A stretch of 28,448 nucleotides of DNA from a virus, in IMG/VR virus record IMGVR_UViG_3300047200_000053, positions 1 through 28,448 of that record; one strand, written 5' to 3'. The position numbers and the translations under genes were made by a program. Under the pieces are notes generated by a model. It saw only the letters and a program-made list of their open reading frames with translations. It was not told the origin of the DNA and did no database searches. Shown here one piece after another: positions 1 to 7,197 of the stretch (positions are counted from its first letter, which is position 1; every line of letters begins with the position of its first letter).

Positions 1-26
1 TCGTTATCATGGCTGCGTTTTAATTA

Positions 27-34
27 GATAAATA
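27..34 (+). promoter_or_regulatory. T4-type late promoter (GATAAATA) before tail fibre
   Basis: The octamer matches the T4 late consensus TATAAATA at 7 of 8 positions. It is followed by AAAACAAAAC, an extension shared with the promoters of gp18, gp22 and gp23. It lies 31 bases before the fibre start, and all three forward frames have stop codons at or just before it, so it sits in a true gene boundary. Recognition by the phage sigma gp55 encoded in this window is inferred. Confidence 0.6.
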
Positions 35-64
35 AAAACAAAACGATCAATTGGAGAATGAAAA

Positions 65-1423
65 TTGACAGATAAAGCGTTTAACGTCCGCAAAGGACTA
101 ATTGTTGCGAACTCAGTAATCTATGCTGCGGGATCTAACGTAGGTATTTCTAATACTTCACCTGCTCACACTTTAGCTGTCTCTGGTGTCTCTTGGTTTG
201 GTGGAAACGTCACATTTAATACATCCGCAATCGTAATTGCTAACGGATCGTTTGGTGTCAACGGAACAGCGTTGATGTCTAATGGAACTTCGCTTTATTG
301 GGGTGCAGCTGGTGCAGGTAGCATCACACAGGTCAATACTGGCGTAGGTATGACAGGTGGTCCTATTACTGCTTCAGGAACAGTTTCTGTTCTGGCAAAC
401 AATGGTATCACAGCAAACTCGACTGGTACATTCGTTACTGCAGGAAACAACATCACAGTTAACTCAACTGGTGTTCACGTCTCAACTGCATTCATCCAAA
501 ACACATATACAGGAACACTATCTGGTGTTCTAGCATTCTCTGGTAACACAAGCTTCTCTGGTGCAAACAACTTTGTTTCTACTCTATTCGCAGTAGGCGC
601 AAACGCAGTAATCAATACGACTTCGGTGTCAGTTGGTAACTCTACGATCTTCTCTAGAGCACTATCGACTTCTGTTGCAGTAACAAATACGTTATCATCT
701 GCTACAATCTCGCCAACTGGCATTCTGATTGGCAACACAACTACTACTTCGACTGGTATTGGATTAGAAGTATATTCTAACACAGGAACAGCGATTACAG
801 CTAGATCGCTAACCAATACGTCGATTCTAACAACTCATATTGCAAACGTAGCTCTTACAGCAACATCAAATACTAACTATGCTATTTCTGCAACTGCAAA
901 TAACTATTATGGTATTACTGGAAAGACGAACAGCTCGACTTATGGTGGTGTTTACGGAAGAAACGTAGACGATACTAAATATGGTGTGCTTGGATATGGA
1001 ACAACAAACTCGTTCTATGGTGTTGGCGATATCTACACATCTGGTGCTGCTAACATTACAGGCAACGTTGTTTCTGCATACTCTGACAAGAGATTGAAGA
1101 AGGTTGTTGATAAACTTACAAATGCTCTTGATATAATCTGTCAGTTAAACGGTTTCAAGTATATTGAGAATAAGACTGCTGCGAAGGTAATGGGAAGAGT
1201 AGACGAATCTGTAAAAGTAGGTCTATTCGCTCAGGATGTAGAAAAGGTTCTTCCAGAATTGATTAGACCTGCTCCATTCGACTTCGATTATCAGAATATG
1301 GTCAGCAAGTCTGGTAAAGATTATAAGACGATTCAATATGAACTGCTAATCCCTGTTCTAGTGGAAGCAATTAAGCAATTGAATGATAAGATAAACAAAC
1401 AAGGAAAGAAGGCAAGAAAGTAA
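65..1423 (+). CDS. Tail fibre protein with C-terminal peptidase S74 chaperone
   Basis: This 452-residue protein is a receptor-binding fibre or appendage subunit. Residues 1-330 are low-complexity, rich in Thr, Asn, Ser, Gly and Ala, with the fibre motif GVGMTGGPITASGTV near residue 100. Residues about 338-450 form an intramolecular chaperone domain of the S74 family: the SDKRLKK motif at 340-346 carries the Ser/Lys pair that in this family mediates self-cleavage after trimerisation, and GLFAQDVEKVLPEL follows. The mature fibre should therefore end near residue 339. The start is TTG, placed 8 nt after GGAG at 53-56; an ATG at 58 is out of frame and stops after five codons. The stop overlaps the next ATG (TAATG). 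Function is confident from the S74 signature; receptor specificity cannot be seen. Confidence 0.85.
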   Translation: MTDKAFNVRKGLIVANSVIYAAGSNVGISNTSPAHTLAVSGVSWFGGNVTFNTSAIVIANGSFGVNGTALMSNGTSLYWGAAGAGSITQVNTGVGMTGGPITASGTVSVLANNGITANSTGTFVTAGNNITVNSTGVHVSTAFIQNTYTGTLSGVLAFSGNTSFSGANNFVSTLFAVGANAVINTTSVSVGNSTIFSRALSTSVAVTNTLSSATISPTGILIGNTTTTSTGIGLEVYSNTGTAITARSLTNTSILTTHIANVALTATSNTNYAISATANNYYGITGKTNSSTYGGVYGRNVDDTKYGVLGYGTTNSFYGVGDIYTSGAANITGNVVSAYSDKRLKKVVDKLTNALDIICQLNGFKYIENKTAAKVMGRVDESVKVGLFAQDVEKVLPELIRPAPFDFDYQNMVSKSGKDYKTIQYELLIPVLVEAIKQLNDKINKQGKKARK

Positions 1424-1599
1424 TGGCATTTTTTATTGGCGGAACGCAATGGGCCGATAACTCTGCGATTGTAGCTTGGTCTCGTATTGTCGGCAAAGGA
1501 TCTCTTTGTGAAAACGTAGTTATTTCAGGATCTGGAACAGTACAAGTATATGTCGATCAAGCAACTACACCTACTTGGATTTATTTTACTAAAACGTAA
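1423..1599 (+). CDS. Small appendage-like protein, tandem paralogue 1
   Basis: This 58-residue ORF begins at the TAATG overlap with the fibre gene. Its N-terminus (MAFFIGGTQWADNSAIVAWS) aligns with the starts of the next two proteins, sharing the pattern MA-aromatic-hydrophobic-I, then NDS/DNSA, then a WS/YS-x-I motif. The rest is predicted beta-strand with one Cys and a Trp near the end (PTWIYF). Position after a fibre and the paralogy suggest a small virion appendage or fibre-tip subunit. No family is recognised, and the function is inferred only from context. Purine-rich AAGGAAAGAAGG lies just upstream. Confidence 0.6.
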   Translation: MAFFIGGTQWADNSAIVAWSRIVGKGSLCENVVISGSGTVQVYVDQATTPTWIYFTKT

Positions 1600-1609
1600 G
1601 AGGAAATAA

Positions 1610-1783
1610 ATGGCATACGTCATTGGATCAACAACAGTTGTAAACGACTCTGCTCAAATTAACTACTCACAGATTGTTTCTAGACCGACAATGTGCCAAA
1701 TCTATGCGTATTATGGTAATGGAATTCTTCATGGCGGAAACATTTATATCACTGGCGAAACGCTCGTGATTGTACCAGGATAA
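1610..1783 (+). CDS. Small appendage-like protein, tandem paralogue 2
   Basis: This 57-residue ORF is preceded by GAGGAAATAA, a good ribosome binding site. Its start (MAYVIGSTTVVNDSAQINYS) is nearly the same as that of the third member (MAFVITSTTVINDSAQLPWS), so the two are tandem duplicates sharing about 13 of 20 residues in this stretch. After the shared segment the sequences diverge: here a short beta-rich tail with MCQIYAYYGNG and ends IVPG. No known domain is recognised. It is likely a virion-associated partner of its neighbours. Confidence 0.6.
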   Translation: MAYVIGSTTVVNDSAQINYSQIVSRPTMCQIYAYYGNGILHGGNIYITGETLVIVPG

Positions 1784-1789
1784 ACCTTT

Positions 1790-2575
1790 ATGGCATTTGT
1801 AATTACATCTACTACAGTTATCAACGATTCAGCTCAATTACCTTGGAGTAGAATTTCTGGCACGCCGACAGGCTACGTCTCTGCAGTATCAAAGGTTTAT
1901 ACTGGAGATGGATTTAATACTAATGGACCAGTGCAGGATGTCGCTTTCAGTTCTCAAACTATAACAGTATGGATTGCTTCCAATTGTGCAGCCTGTTTAG
2001 ACTGTTCAAATTGTAGTGCTTGTGGCGACGGATGTTTCGTAAAAGGTTCTAAGATCTTTATGGCAGATGGCCGCGAGATTGCTATTGAAGACGTAAAAGT
2101 TGGTGATCAAGTATACACATTGACAGGAAAAGGAATTGTCCTAAAGACACCAAGATATACTCTTGGAGTTGGACGCAATATTGTAGATGTTTCTACAGAA
2201 GACGGAAAACGCACAATTACAATGTCTGATGATCATTCGTTGTGGACTAAGTTTGGTGAAATACAATGGTGGGGAACATATAACTTTTCTCATTACTTAT
2301 ATGAAATGTCTAATGTGCAAAATAATGATGGCGAAGGTCCACAATTAAAAGAACACTCAAGAATTCTAGTTCGTGGAAGACCATATATGCATGCAACAGA
2401 TCTTGGTTTTAAGCAATGCACAGTTAGCTATGCTGAATCAAGCAAATATACGCCAGATACAGAATTGTATCATTTAATTGTAGATACAGGAAGCTACATA
2501 GTCAACGGATTTGTTGTATCATCATCGCCGAAAGATGAATACTACGCAAATGCAAACTGGAAGGGACTTAATTGA
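1790..2575 (+). CDS. Appendage-like N-terminus fused to cysteine ladder and Hint domain
   Basis: This 261-residue protein has three parts. Residues 1-25 repeat the N-terminus of the two preceding genes. Residues 66-82 hold six cysteines with spacing C-x2-C-x2-C-x2-C-x2-C-x3-C. Residues 82-246 resemble a Hint (hedgehog/intein) domain: C82 begins a block-A-like segment (CFVKGSKIFMADG), IEDVKVGDQVYT follows, SDDHS with His149 fits block B, and YHLIV...SYIVNGFVV fits the C-terminal strands. The usual His-Asn at the C-terminal splice junction is replaced by Ser-Ser, so full splicing is not expected. Thiol-dependent N-terminal cleavage or transfer of the upstream part is possible. The start is preceded by AGGA at a normal distance, and the TGA abuts the next ATG. 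The Hint call is fairly firm; the biochemical role is inference. Confidence 0.75.
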   Translation: MAFVITSTTVINDSAQLPWSRISGTPTGYVSAVSKVYTGDGFNTNGPVQDVAFSSQTITVWIASNCAACLDCSNCSACGDGCFVKGSKIFMADGREIAIEDVKVGDQVYTLTGKGIVLKTPRYTLGVGRNIVDVSTEDGKRTITMSDDHSLWTKFGEIQWWGTYNFSHYLYEMSNVQNNDGEGPQLKEHSRILVRGRPYMHATDLGFKQCTVSYAESSKYTPDTELYHLIVDTGSYIVNGFVVSSSPKDEYYANANWKGLN

Positions 2576-3370
2576 ATGGCTTTGTGGCTTAATAAGATAA
2601 CAAATCAAAATGCGCCGACAGATGTGATTAAGATTCATATTACAGAGGACATGATCGATGTCAATGATACTGTAATCACGTTAGAGCAATTAAAAGCTAG
2701 ATCGGACTTTCGATCATTTTCTCGATTTGTATTTCCTTTGAGATCTAATCCAGATGTTACAAAGGCGAGAATGATGAAGGATTCATTGGGTGGAAATCAC
2801 TTCTTCCCACTAGGAATGATGCCTTTTGAAATCTTTGCTGCTTCTAATGTTTCTAAGGTATCTCCTTACGAATATTCTAGATCAACATTGCTTACCAACA
2901 TGATGATTTCTCTAGTGTTCTATCCAGAGACTCAGAACATGAAACAGGCGCTTCTAATTGTTACAGAACCAAGATCTCCTCACACACCATTGATTATTAC
3001 AACAACAAACGCAGATGGCGAAGTAATTGATTATCCAGTTACTAAGAGACTTGAAGCAATGAGTAGAACTGAATTTGTTCCTAAGTGTACACTAACCTGT
3101 GCATCTGATCAAGTATCTTCGAAGGGAATGGAGATGACATTCACATATCTAGATATTGATGGAATGCCAACTACTCTTTCTGAGCCATTCGAAGCAACAG
3201 TAAAGACGGACGCAGGATACATCTCCCATTCCAAGATTACTGTTGGAGCAGATGGAACAGCAAAGTTTACATTTATGCCACTTGCTCTTAATATGGGTGA
3301 CAAACCTACTATTCAAGTTGGAATCGGAAAGTATACGGACGTAGCGTCGAAAACTCTAACAGTGGTATAA
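2576..3370 (+). CDS. Unrecognised beta-rich protein, possibly virion-associated
   Basis: This 264-residue protein starts directly after the stop of the Hint gene, so the two are probably translationally coupled. The first half contains FVFPLRSNP, MMKDSLGGNHFFPLGM and LVFYPETQ segments that I do not recognise. Two Cys occur close together at about residues 172-176 (KCTLTCASD). The last 80 residues look like an Ig-like or bacterial-surface beta-sandwich: FEATVKTDAGYISHSKI, ADGTAKFTF and a terminal TDVASKTLTVV strand, as often found in exposed phage decoration domains. It lies between the Hint protein and the radical SAM enzyme, so it could be a structural scaffold or a substrate of that enzyme. 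No function is claimed. Confidence 0.65.
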   Translation: MALWLNKITNQNAPTDVIKIHITEDMIDVNDTVITLEQLKARSDFRSFSRFVFPLRSNPDVTKARMMKDSLGGNHFFPLGMMPFEIFAASNVSKVSPYEYSRSTLLTNMMISLVFYPETQNMKQALLIVTEPRSPHTPLIITTTNADGEVIDYPVTKRLEAMSRTEFVPKCTLTCASDQVSSKGMEMTFTYLDIDGMPTTLSEPFEATVKTDAGYISHSKITVGADGTAKFTFMPLALNMGDKPTIQVGIGKYTDVASKTLTVV

Positions 3371-3373
3371 AAC

Positions 3374-4684
3374 ATGTTTGAATTTATTATGGCGGACAGG
3401 AAAATGAAGTTATCATCCCTGTTCTATGATCATCGCACGTCTACTCTAAAGAATTCTGATGGAACGGATGTAATTCCAGTTGTTCCAGAGAAATTCACTC
3501 CATTCATTGCAATCTCTCCAGATAATCCAGGAATCAAGACAAAGAAAGTTTCTACTCTGAAAATTCAGATGGGACTTTCTTGTAACTATAGCTGCTCGTA
3601 TTGTTCTCAGTCTTCACAGATTGAAAAGACATTTCAAACAAAGCTAACAGAGACAGACGACTTCATTGAAGCAATCGTTCAGTGGATCGAAGGTGCTCCT
3701 AAGAGAATTGAATTCTGGGGAGGAGAACCGTTCGTTTATTGGTCGCGCCTGAAGGTTCTGATTCCTGCTCTGAAAGAAAAGTATCCTAACGCAGCAATGT
3801 CGATTGTTACTAATGGATCGATGTTCGATGCCGAAAAGATTGAGATGATCGATAAGTATGATGTATTCATTGCAATCTCACATGATGGTCCTGCTCAGAG
3901 TCATAGAGGTCCAGATCCTTTCAAAGACCCAGAGAAATTTGGATATATTAAGAAGCTAGTTGACCTCAGACCTACTAAAGTCGCATTCAATTCTGTTATC
4001 CATTCAAAGAACTTTGACTTCGAAGCTATCAAGAAATATTTCGACGAAACAATTGGTCCAAAAGCTGTTCTTAATCTAGAAGGCGTTATTGCTGTATATG
4101 ACAATTATACAATGGGCAATCTAGGAAAGTTCACTAAAGCTCAATATGATCAGCTTGCTGATAATGTGTTTATGGAATTGATCTCACCAAATCCACGTTT
4201 CTGGATGCTTGCATCAAAAGCAAACGAATTCATGGCATCTATTAAACAAGCAAGACCTCTGACTTCTGTTGGACAGAAGTGCGGAATGGACAAGCAAGGT
4301 AATATTGCAGTTGACCTTCTAGGTAATGTAATGACTTGCCAGAATACAGGTGCAAAGGGTGAGCATCACATAGGTCATATCAATGATCCAGAAAACATCA
4401 AACTAAATACCGCAACTCATTTCTCATTCCGTGAAGAATGCAGTGGATGTCCAGTCGTTCAACTGTGTAAAGGATCTTGCATGTTCCTGCAGCAAGACTT
4501 CTTCGCTCAATCGTGCTGGAATGAGTACTATTTCAATATTGGAATCCTGAAAGCAGCGCTATTCAGAATGACCAACAAGGTTTTGATAAATATTCAAGGT
4601 AATATAATGCGTCCAGAGTTCTCTGAACAACACTTGAAAAAATATCCAGATCTGAGGTCATTATATGAGACACAACCAATTTAA
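3374..4684 (+). CDS. Radical SAM/SPASM peptide- or protein-modifying enzyme
   Basis: This 436-residue enzyme has the radical SAM CxxxCxxC motif at C70, C74 and C77, GGEP at 116-119 for SAM binding, and an SHDGP...HRGPDP segment near 169-182, similar to the maturase subgroup that includes anaerobic sulfatase activators. The C-terminal SPASM domain carries seven cysteines: C303, C322, C356-x2-C359-x5-C365-x3-C369 and C381, enough for two auxiliary 4Fe-4S clusters. SPASM enzymes typically modify Cys, Ser or unactivated carbons in ribosomally made peptides. Its place beside a cysteine-ladder protein suggests a virion protein as target, by inference. ATG 3404 (MKLSSLFY), with GGACAGG upstream, is a possible alternative start. 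The 3' end overlaps the next gene by 20 nt. Confidence 0.9.
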   Translation: MFEFIMADRKMKLSSLFYDHRTSTLKNSDGTDVIPVVPEKFTPFIAISPDNPGIKTKKVSTLKIQMGLSCNYSCSYCSQSSQIEKTFQTKLTETDDFIEAIVQWIEGAPKRIEFWGGEPFVYWSRLKVLIPALKEKYPNAAMSIVTNGSMFDAEKIEMIDKYDVFIAISHDGPAQSHRGPDPFKDPEKFGYIKKLVDLRPTKVAFNSVIHSKNFDFEAIKKYFDETIGPKAVLNLEGVIAVYDNYTMGNLGKFTKAQYDQLADNVFMELISPNPRFWMLASKANEFMASIKQARPLTSVGQKCGMDKQGNIAVDLLGNVMTCQNTGAKGEHHIGHINDPENIKLNTATHFSFREECSGCPVVQLCKGSCMFLQQDFFAQSCWNEYYFNIGILKAALFRMTNKVLINIQGNIMRPEFSEQHLKKYPDLRSLYETQPI

Positions 4685-5033
4685 CTACAGTTACACACCA
4701 TTTCATCGTAATTGGAGACCAGCAATAGCATGGTCTTATCTTGTAGTTTGTCTTTTCGACTTCATCATATATCCCGTATTTTTCTCTTTATTATTCAAAG
4801 ATAAGATAGATATCATCTCAACGTGGGTGCCATTCACTCTGCGTTCGGGTGGTCTTTATCACATGGCAATGTTGACAATTGTTGGTGTATCTGCATGGAA
4901 TAGAACGCAAGAAAAGTTGCAAGCGTTCACGGCGATGACTCATTCTGGTCCTGCTACAAATCCGCAGCGAGATTATCCACTTCCGCCGCGAGATTTGCCA
5001 CCCCGTGAACAGCCACCTTCTCAACAGGGATAA
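4665..5033 (+). CDS. Small membrane protein, putative holin-like
   Basis: This 122-residue protein has two hydrophobic segments, at about 20-45 (WSYLVVCLFDFIIYPVFF) and 62-80 (LYHMAMLTIVGVSAW), followed by a hydrophilic proline-rich tail with repeated PPRD/PPRE units (residues 100-122). The N-terminal NWRPAIAW motif resembles the segment before the first helix of phage 3-TM holin-type proteins. It overlaps the radical SAM gene by 20 nt, with GAGG at 4651-4654 as its ribosome binding site. It is followed at once by a second membrane protein. A role in lysis or membrane remodelling is inferred from topology and pairing; no endolysin is visible in the window. Confidence 0.6.
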   Translation: MRHNQFNYSYTPFHRNWRPAIAWSYLVVCLFDFIIYPVFFSLLFKDKIDIISTWVPFTLRSGGLYHMAMLTIVGVSAWNRTQEKLQAFTAMTHSGPATNPQRDYPLPPRDLPPREQPPSQQG

Positions 5034-5039
5034 ATACAA

Positions 5040-5516
5040 ATGATTGCAATATTGACTACGTTGTTTGGATTCTTTTCTGGGTTATTGCCTAGTCTAGTAA
5101 AAATATTAGAATTGAGGGTTCAGAAGAACTATGAGCTGGAAATCGTCAGACTTCAATTGGAAGCGGCTAAAGCAAATGTTGAGCTTACATCTGTGGTTGA
5201 CGAGGGAAAATCTCTTCGACAGCATGATGCTGCTATTACTGTCTCTGGCCCTATGGAAACACTACGAGCTTCTATCCGCCCTGTTTTAACTTACTCGTTC
5301 TTTACATTATTCTGCGTCGTGAAAATGATTGCCGCATCTTTTATGCTATCGCATGGATATGACGCAATTCAAACTTTGAATGCAGTGTGGGACGTATATA
5401 CAATGGCGATCTTCGGATCTATCATGGGCTTCTGGTTCGGATCTAGAGCAATATCAAAGATGAATGACCAGATAATTGCAAATCAATATACTGCTACAAA
5501 ATCATTACAAAAATAA
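5040..5516 (+). CDS. 3-TM holin-like protein (GTA holin type)
   Basis: This 158-residue protein has an N-terminal hydrophobic helix (2-22), a charged helical stretch (25-65, likely coiled coil) and two further helices near 85-107 and 118-138. The segments SIRPVLTYSFF and FGSIMGFWFGSRA match my memory of the pattern of the 'holin of 3 TMs for gene-transfer release' family, where an RP precedes helix 2 and WFGSR closes helix 3. Those proteins are proposed to open the inner membrane for lysis or particle release. It is flanked by membrane proteins on both sides. The family assignment is from memory of the pattern and was not tested by a search. Confidence 0.7.
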   Translation: MIAILTTLFGFFSGLLPSLVKILELRVQKNYELEIVRLQLEAAKANVELTSVVDEGKSLRQHDAAITVSGPMETLRASIRPVLTYSFFTLFCVVKMIAASFMLSHGYDAIQTLNAVWDVYTMAIFGSIMGFWFGSRAISKMNDQIIANQYTATKSLQK

Positions 5517-5527
5517 GGAGTAACACT

Positions 5528-5692
5528 ATGTTCGGATTTATTCTTGGCGTTATCGTCGGAGTATTCATTGGTTGGAAGGTTCCTCAGCCAGACTTTATTA
5601 AGTCGAAGGTTGATCAGGCTCTTCCAGGCGCAACATCACTACTAACGAAGATCGTTGACTTCATTAAGAAGAAGCTTGGTCTAGGAGCTTAA
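5528..5692 (+). CDS. Small single-pass membrane protein (54 aa)
   Basis: This 54-residue ORF is preceded by AAGGAG at 5515-5520, a near-ideal ribosome binding site overlapping the stop of the previous gene. Residues 2-15 (FGFILGVIVGVFIG) form a Gly-rich membrane helix; the remainder is an amphipathic, Lys-rich tail ending KKKLGLGA. It is the third membrane protein in a row and sits immediately before gp13, whose own AGGAG lies inside its last codons. The layout suggests a co-expressed membrane module. No specific function is recognised. Confidence 0.65.
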   Translation: MFGFILGVIVGVFIGWKVPQPDFIKSKVDQALPGATSLLTKIVDFIKKKLGLGA

Positions 5693-5696
5693 TCAC

Positions 5697-6437
5697 ATGG
5701 CGCTTCCAAATTCAAGAGCAACATTTAAAAAAGAATGCCTTATGAGGCTGGGTGCGCCAGTGATTGAAATCAATGTGTCTGATGAACAGGTGGAAGCGCG
5801 CATAGACGAAGCGCTTTCATACTTCTGGGATTATCACTTTGATGGTGTCGAAAAACAGTACTATAAACACGTTTTGACCGACCTTGACAAGACGAACGGC
5901 TACATCACGATGCCAGACAACATCATCGGTGTTGTTAATCTGTTCAATATTGGCGATTCTATGAATACAGGAAATATGTTCTCTATTCGCTATCAGATCG
6001 CTTTGAATGACCTGTACACTCTAACTAATGTGTCGATGGTTCCATACTACATGGCTATGCAACACATTCAGGTTCTAGAAGAGCTTCTGATCGGCAAAGT
6101 TCCTATTCGTTATAATCGTAACATGAATCAACTTTATTTAGATATGGACTGGAATAAGATTGATGTAGGCAGATACATTGTTGTAGAAGCTTATCAAATC
6201 GTTGATCCAGAAATATACACAGATGTTTGGAAAGAACGTTGGTTGCTTCAATACTGCACTGCTCTTATTAAGAGACAATGGGGCAACAACACAAAGAAAT
6301 TTACAGGAATGTCATTGCCTGGTGGAGTTCAATTCACAGGTCAATTGACGTATGAAGAAGCAGTAGAAGAGATCAGAACGCTAGAAGCGGAAATGATTAA
6401 CTCGTACAGCTTGCCAGTTGCGGATATGATAGGATAA
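5697..6437 (+). CDS. gp13: Neck protein gp13
   Basis: This 246-residue homologue of T4 gp13 is one of the two neck proteins that close the DNA-filled head and form the docking surface for the tail. Support comes from its place at the head of the 13-14-15-16 run and from family-like text: the N-terminal region RIDEALSYFWDYHFDGVEKQYY, then ITMPDNIIGVVNLF, and a Trp-rich segment KERWLLQYCTALIKRQWG ahead of a C-terminal SLPGGVQF. It is shorter than T4 gp13 (about 309), as in cyanophage homologues. AGGAG at 5683-5687 is the ribosome binding site. Its TAA overlaps the ATG of gp14. Confidence 0.88.
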   Translation: MALPNSRATFKKECLMRLGAPVIEINVSDEQVEARIDEALSYFWDYHFDGVEKQYYKHVLTDLDKTNGYITMPDNIIGVVNLFNIGDSMNTGNMFSIRYQIALNDLYTLTNVSMVPYYMAMQHIQVLEELLIGKVPIRYNRNMNQLYLDMDWNKIDVGRYIVVEAYQIVDPEIYTDVWKERWLLQYCTALIKRQWGNNTKKFTGMSLPGGVQFTGQLTYEEAVEEIRTLEAEMINSYSLPVADMIG

Positions 6438-7183
6438 TGGCTACATCTACTTTCTTCAATAACTTCAGTCAATCTTCAGAACAAACACTTCTGGAAGACT
6501 TGGTTATTGAGTCAATCAAAATCTACGGACAAGACATGTACTATCTACCTCGTACACGCGGTTCGTTCGATAAAGTGTATTATGAAGACACAGTTTCTTC
6601 ATTTAATGACGCTTACATGATTGAAGTATACGTTCGCTCATATAATGGTTTCGAAGGTGCTGGCTCTATGATGAATAAGCTAGGAATGCTAGAAATCAGA
6701 GACCAAGTAATTCTATCAGTAGCTCGCCGCAGATTTGGTGACGAAATTACAGAAGCTCAATCGGAGATTCTGAGACCTCGTGAAGGCGATCTATTATACT
6801 TTCCGCTAAACAGAAAGTGCTTTGAGATTCAGTACACAGACAACAAGCCATTCTTCTATCAGCTTGGTGATCTGCAGATGTTCGACATGACGTGTGAGTT
6901 GTTTGAATACTCTTCAGAAATCTTTAATACAGGAATTGCAGAGATCGATTCGCTACAACAGAACCACTCTATCAACGTTCAGGATTATGGCGTGCTTACA
7001 GAGAACGACCAAGTTATTAATACAGATGAAGATCAGACTGTTGTTAATGAATTGTTCGATTCGATTAAAGAAGTTAGCGATCCTGGTGAAGATACTGAGT
7101 TTACAAGACAAGAGAATACTGATCATGACGTAATCAACTATTCAGAGAATAACCCACTATTCGGTCCGGATACTAGAAGATAA
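6437..7183 (+). CDS. gp14: Neck protein gp14
   Basis: This 248-residue homologue of T4 gp14 (256 aa) is the second neck protein, binding gp13 at the portal vertex. The N-terminus (TFFNNFSQSSEQTLLEDLVI), the IYGQDMYYLPRT segment and the REGDLLYFPLNRKCFEIQY/FFYQLGDLQMFDMTCELFEYS core are typical of the family. The C-terminal 60 residues are acidic and probably disordered. It is coupled to gp13 by a TAATG overlap and followed by gp15 after 14 nt that include TAGGAG. Confidence 0.9.
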   Translation: MATSTFFNNFSQSSEQTLLEDLVIESIKIYGQDMYYLPRTRGSFDKVYYEDTVSSFNDAYMIEVYVRSYNGFEGAGSMMNKLGMLEIRDQVILSVARRRFGDEITEAQSEILRPREGDLLYFPLNRKCFEIQYTDNKPFFYQLGDLQMFDMTCELFEYSSEIFNTGIAEIDSLQQNHSINVQDYGVLTENDQVINTDEDQTVVNELFDSIKEVSDPGEDTEFTRQENTDHDVINYSENNPLFGPDTRR

Positions 7184-7197
7184 TATAGGAGTAAATT

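Noticed and set aside
1-26. Possible 3' end of a gene before the window's first promoter
   Set aside because: All three forward frames stop between 21 and 30, so the frame of any upstream gene cannot be decided.
475-816. Reverse-strand open frame within the tail fibre
   Set aside because: It lies inside a convincing + strand gene and reflects repetitive Thr/Asn codons; no start signal or domain.
4585-4592. GATAAATA late-promoter-like site inside the radical SAM gene
   Set aside because: One mismatch and no A-rich extension, inside coding sequence; AT-rich octamers like this arise by chance, though it is 73 nt before the membrane protein genes.
5029-5036. GATAAATA just before the 3-TM holin-like gene
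   Set aside because: It ends 3 nt before the start codon and overlaps the ribosome binding site, so it cannot serve as a promoter for that gene.
6894-7133. Alternative + frame inside gp14
   Set aside because: gp14 in the main frame matches the family; the alternative frame has no ribosome binding site or recognisable protein.
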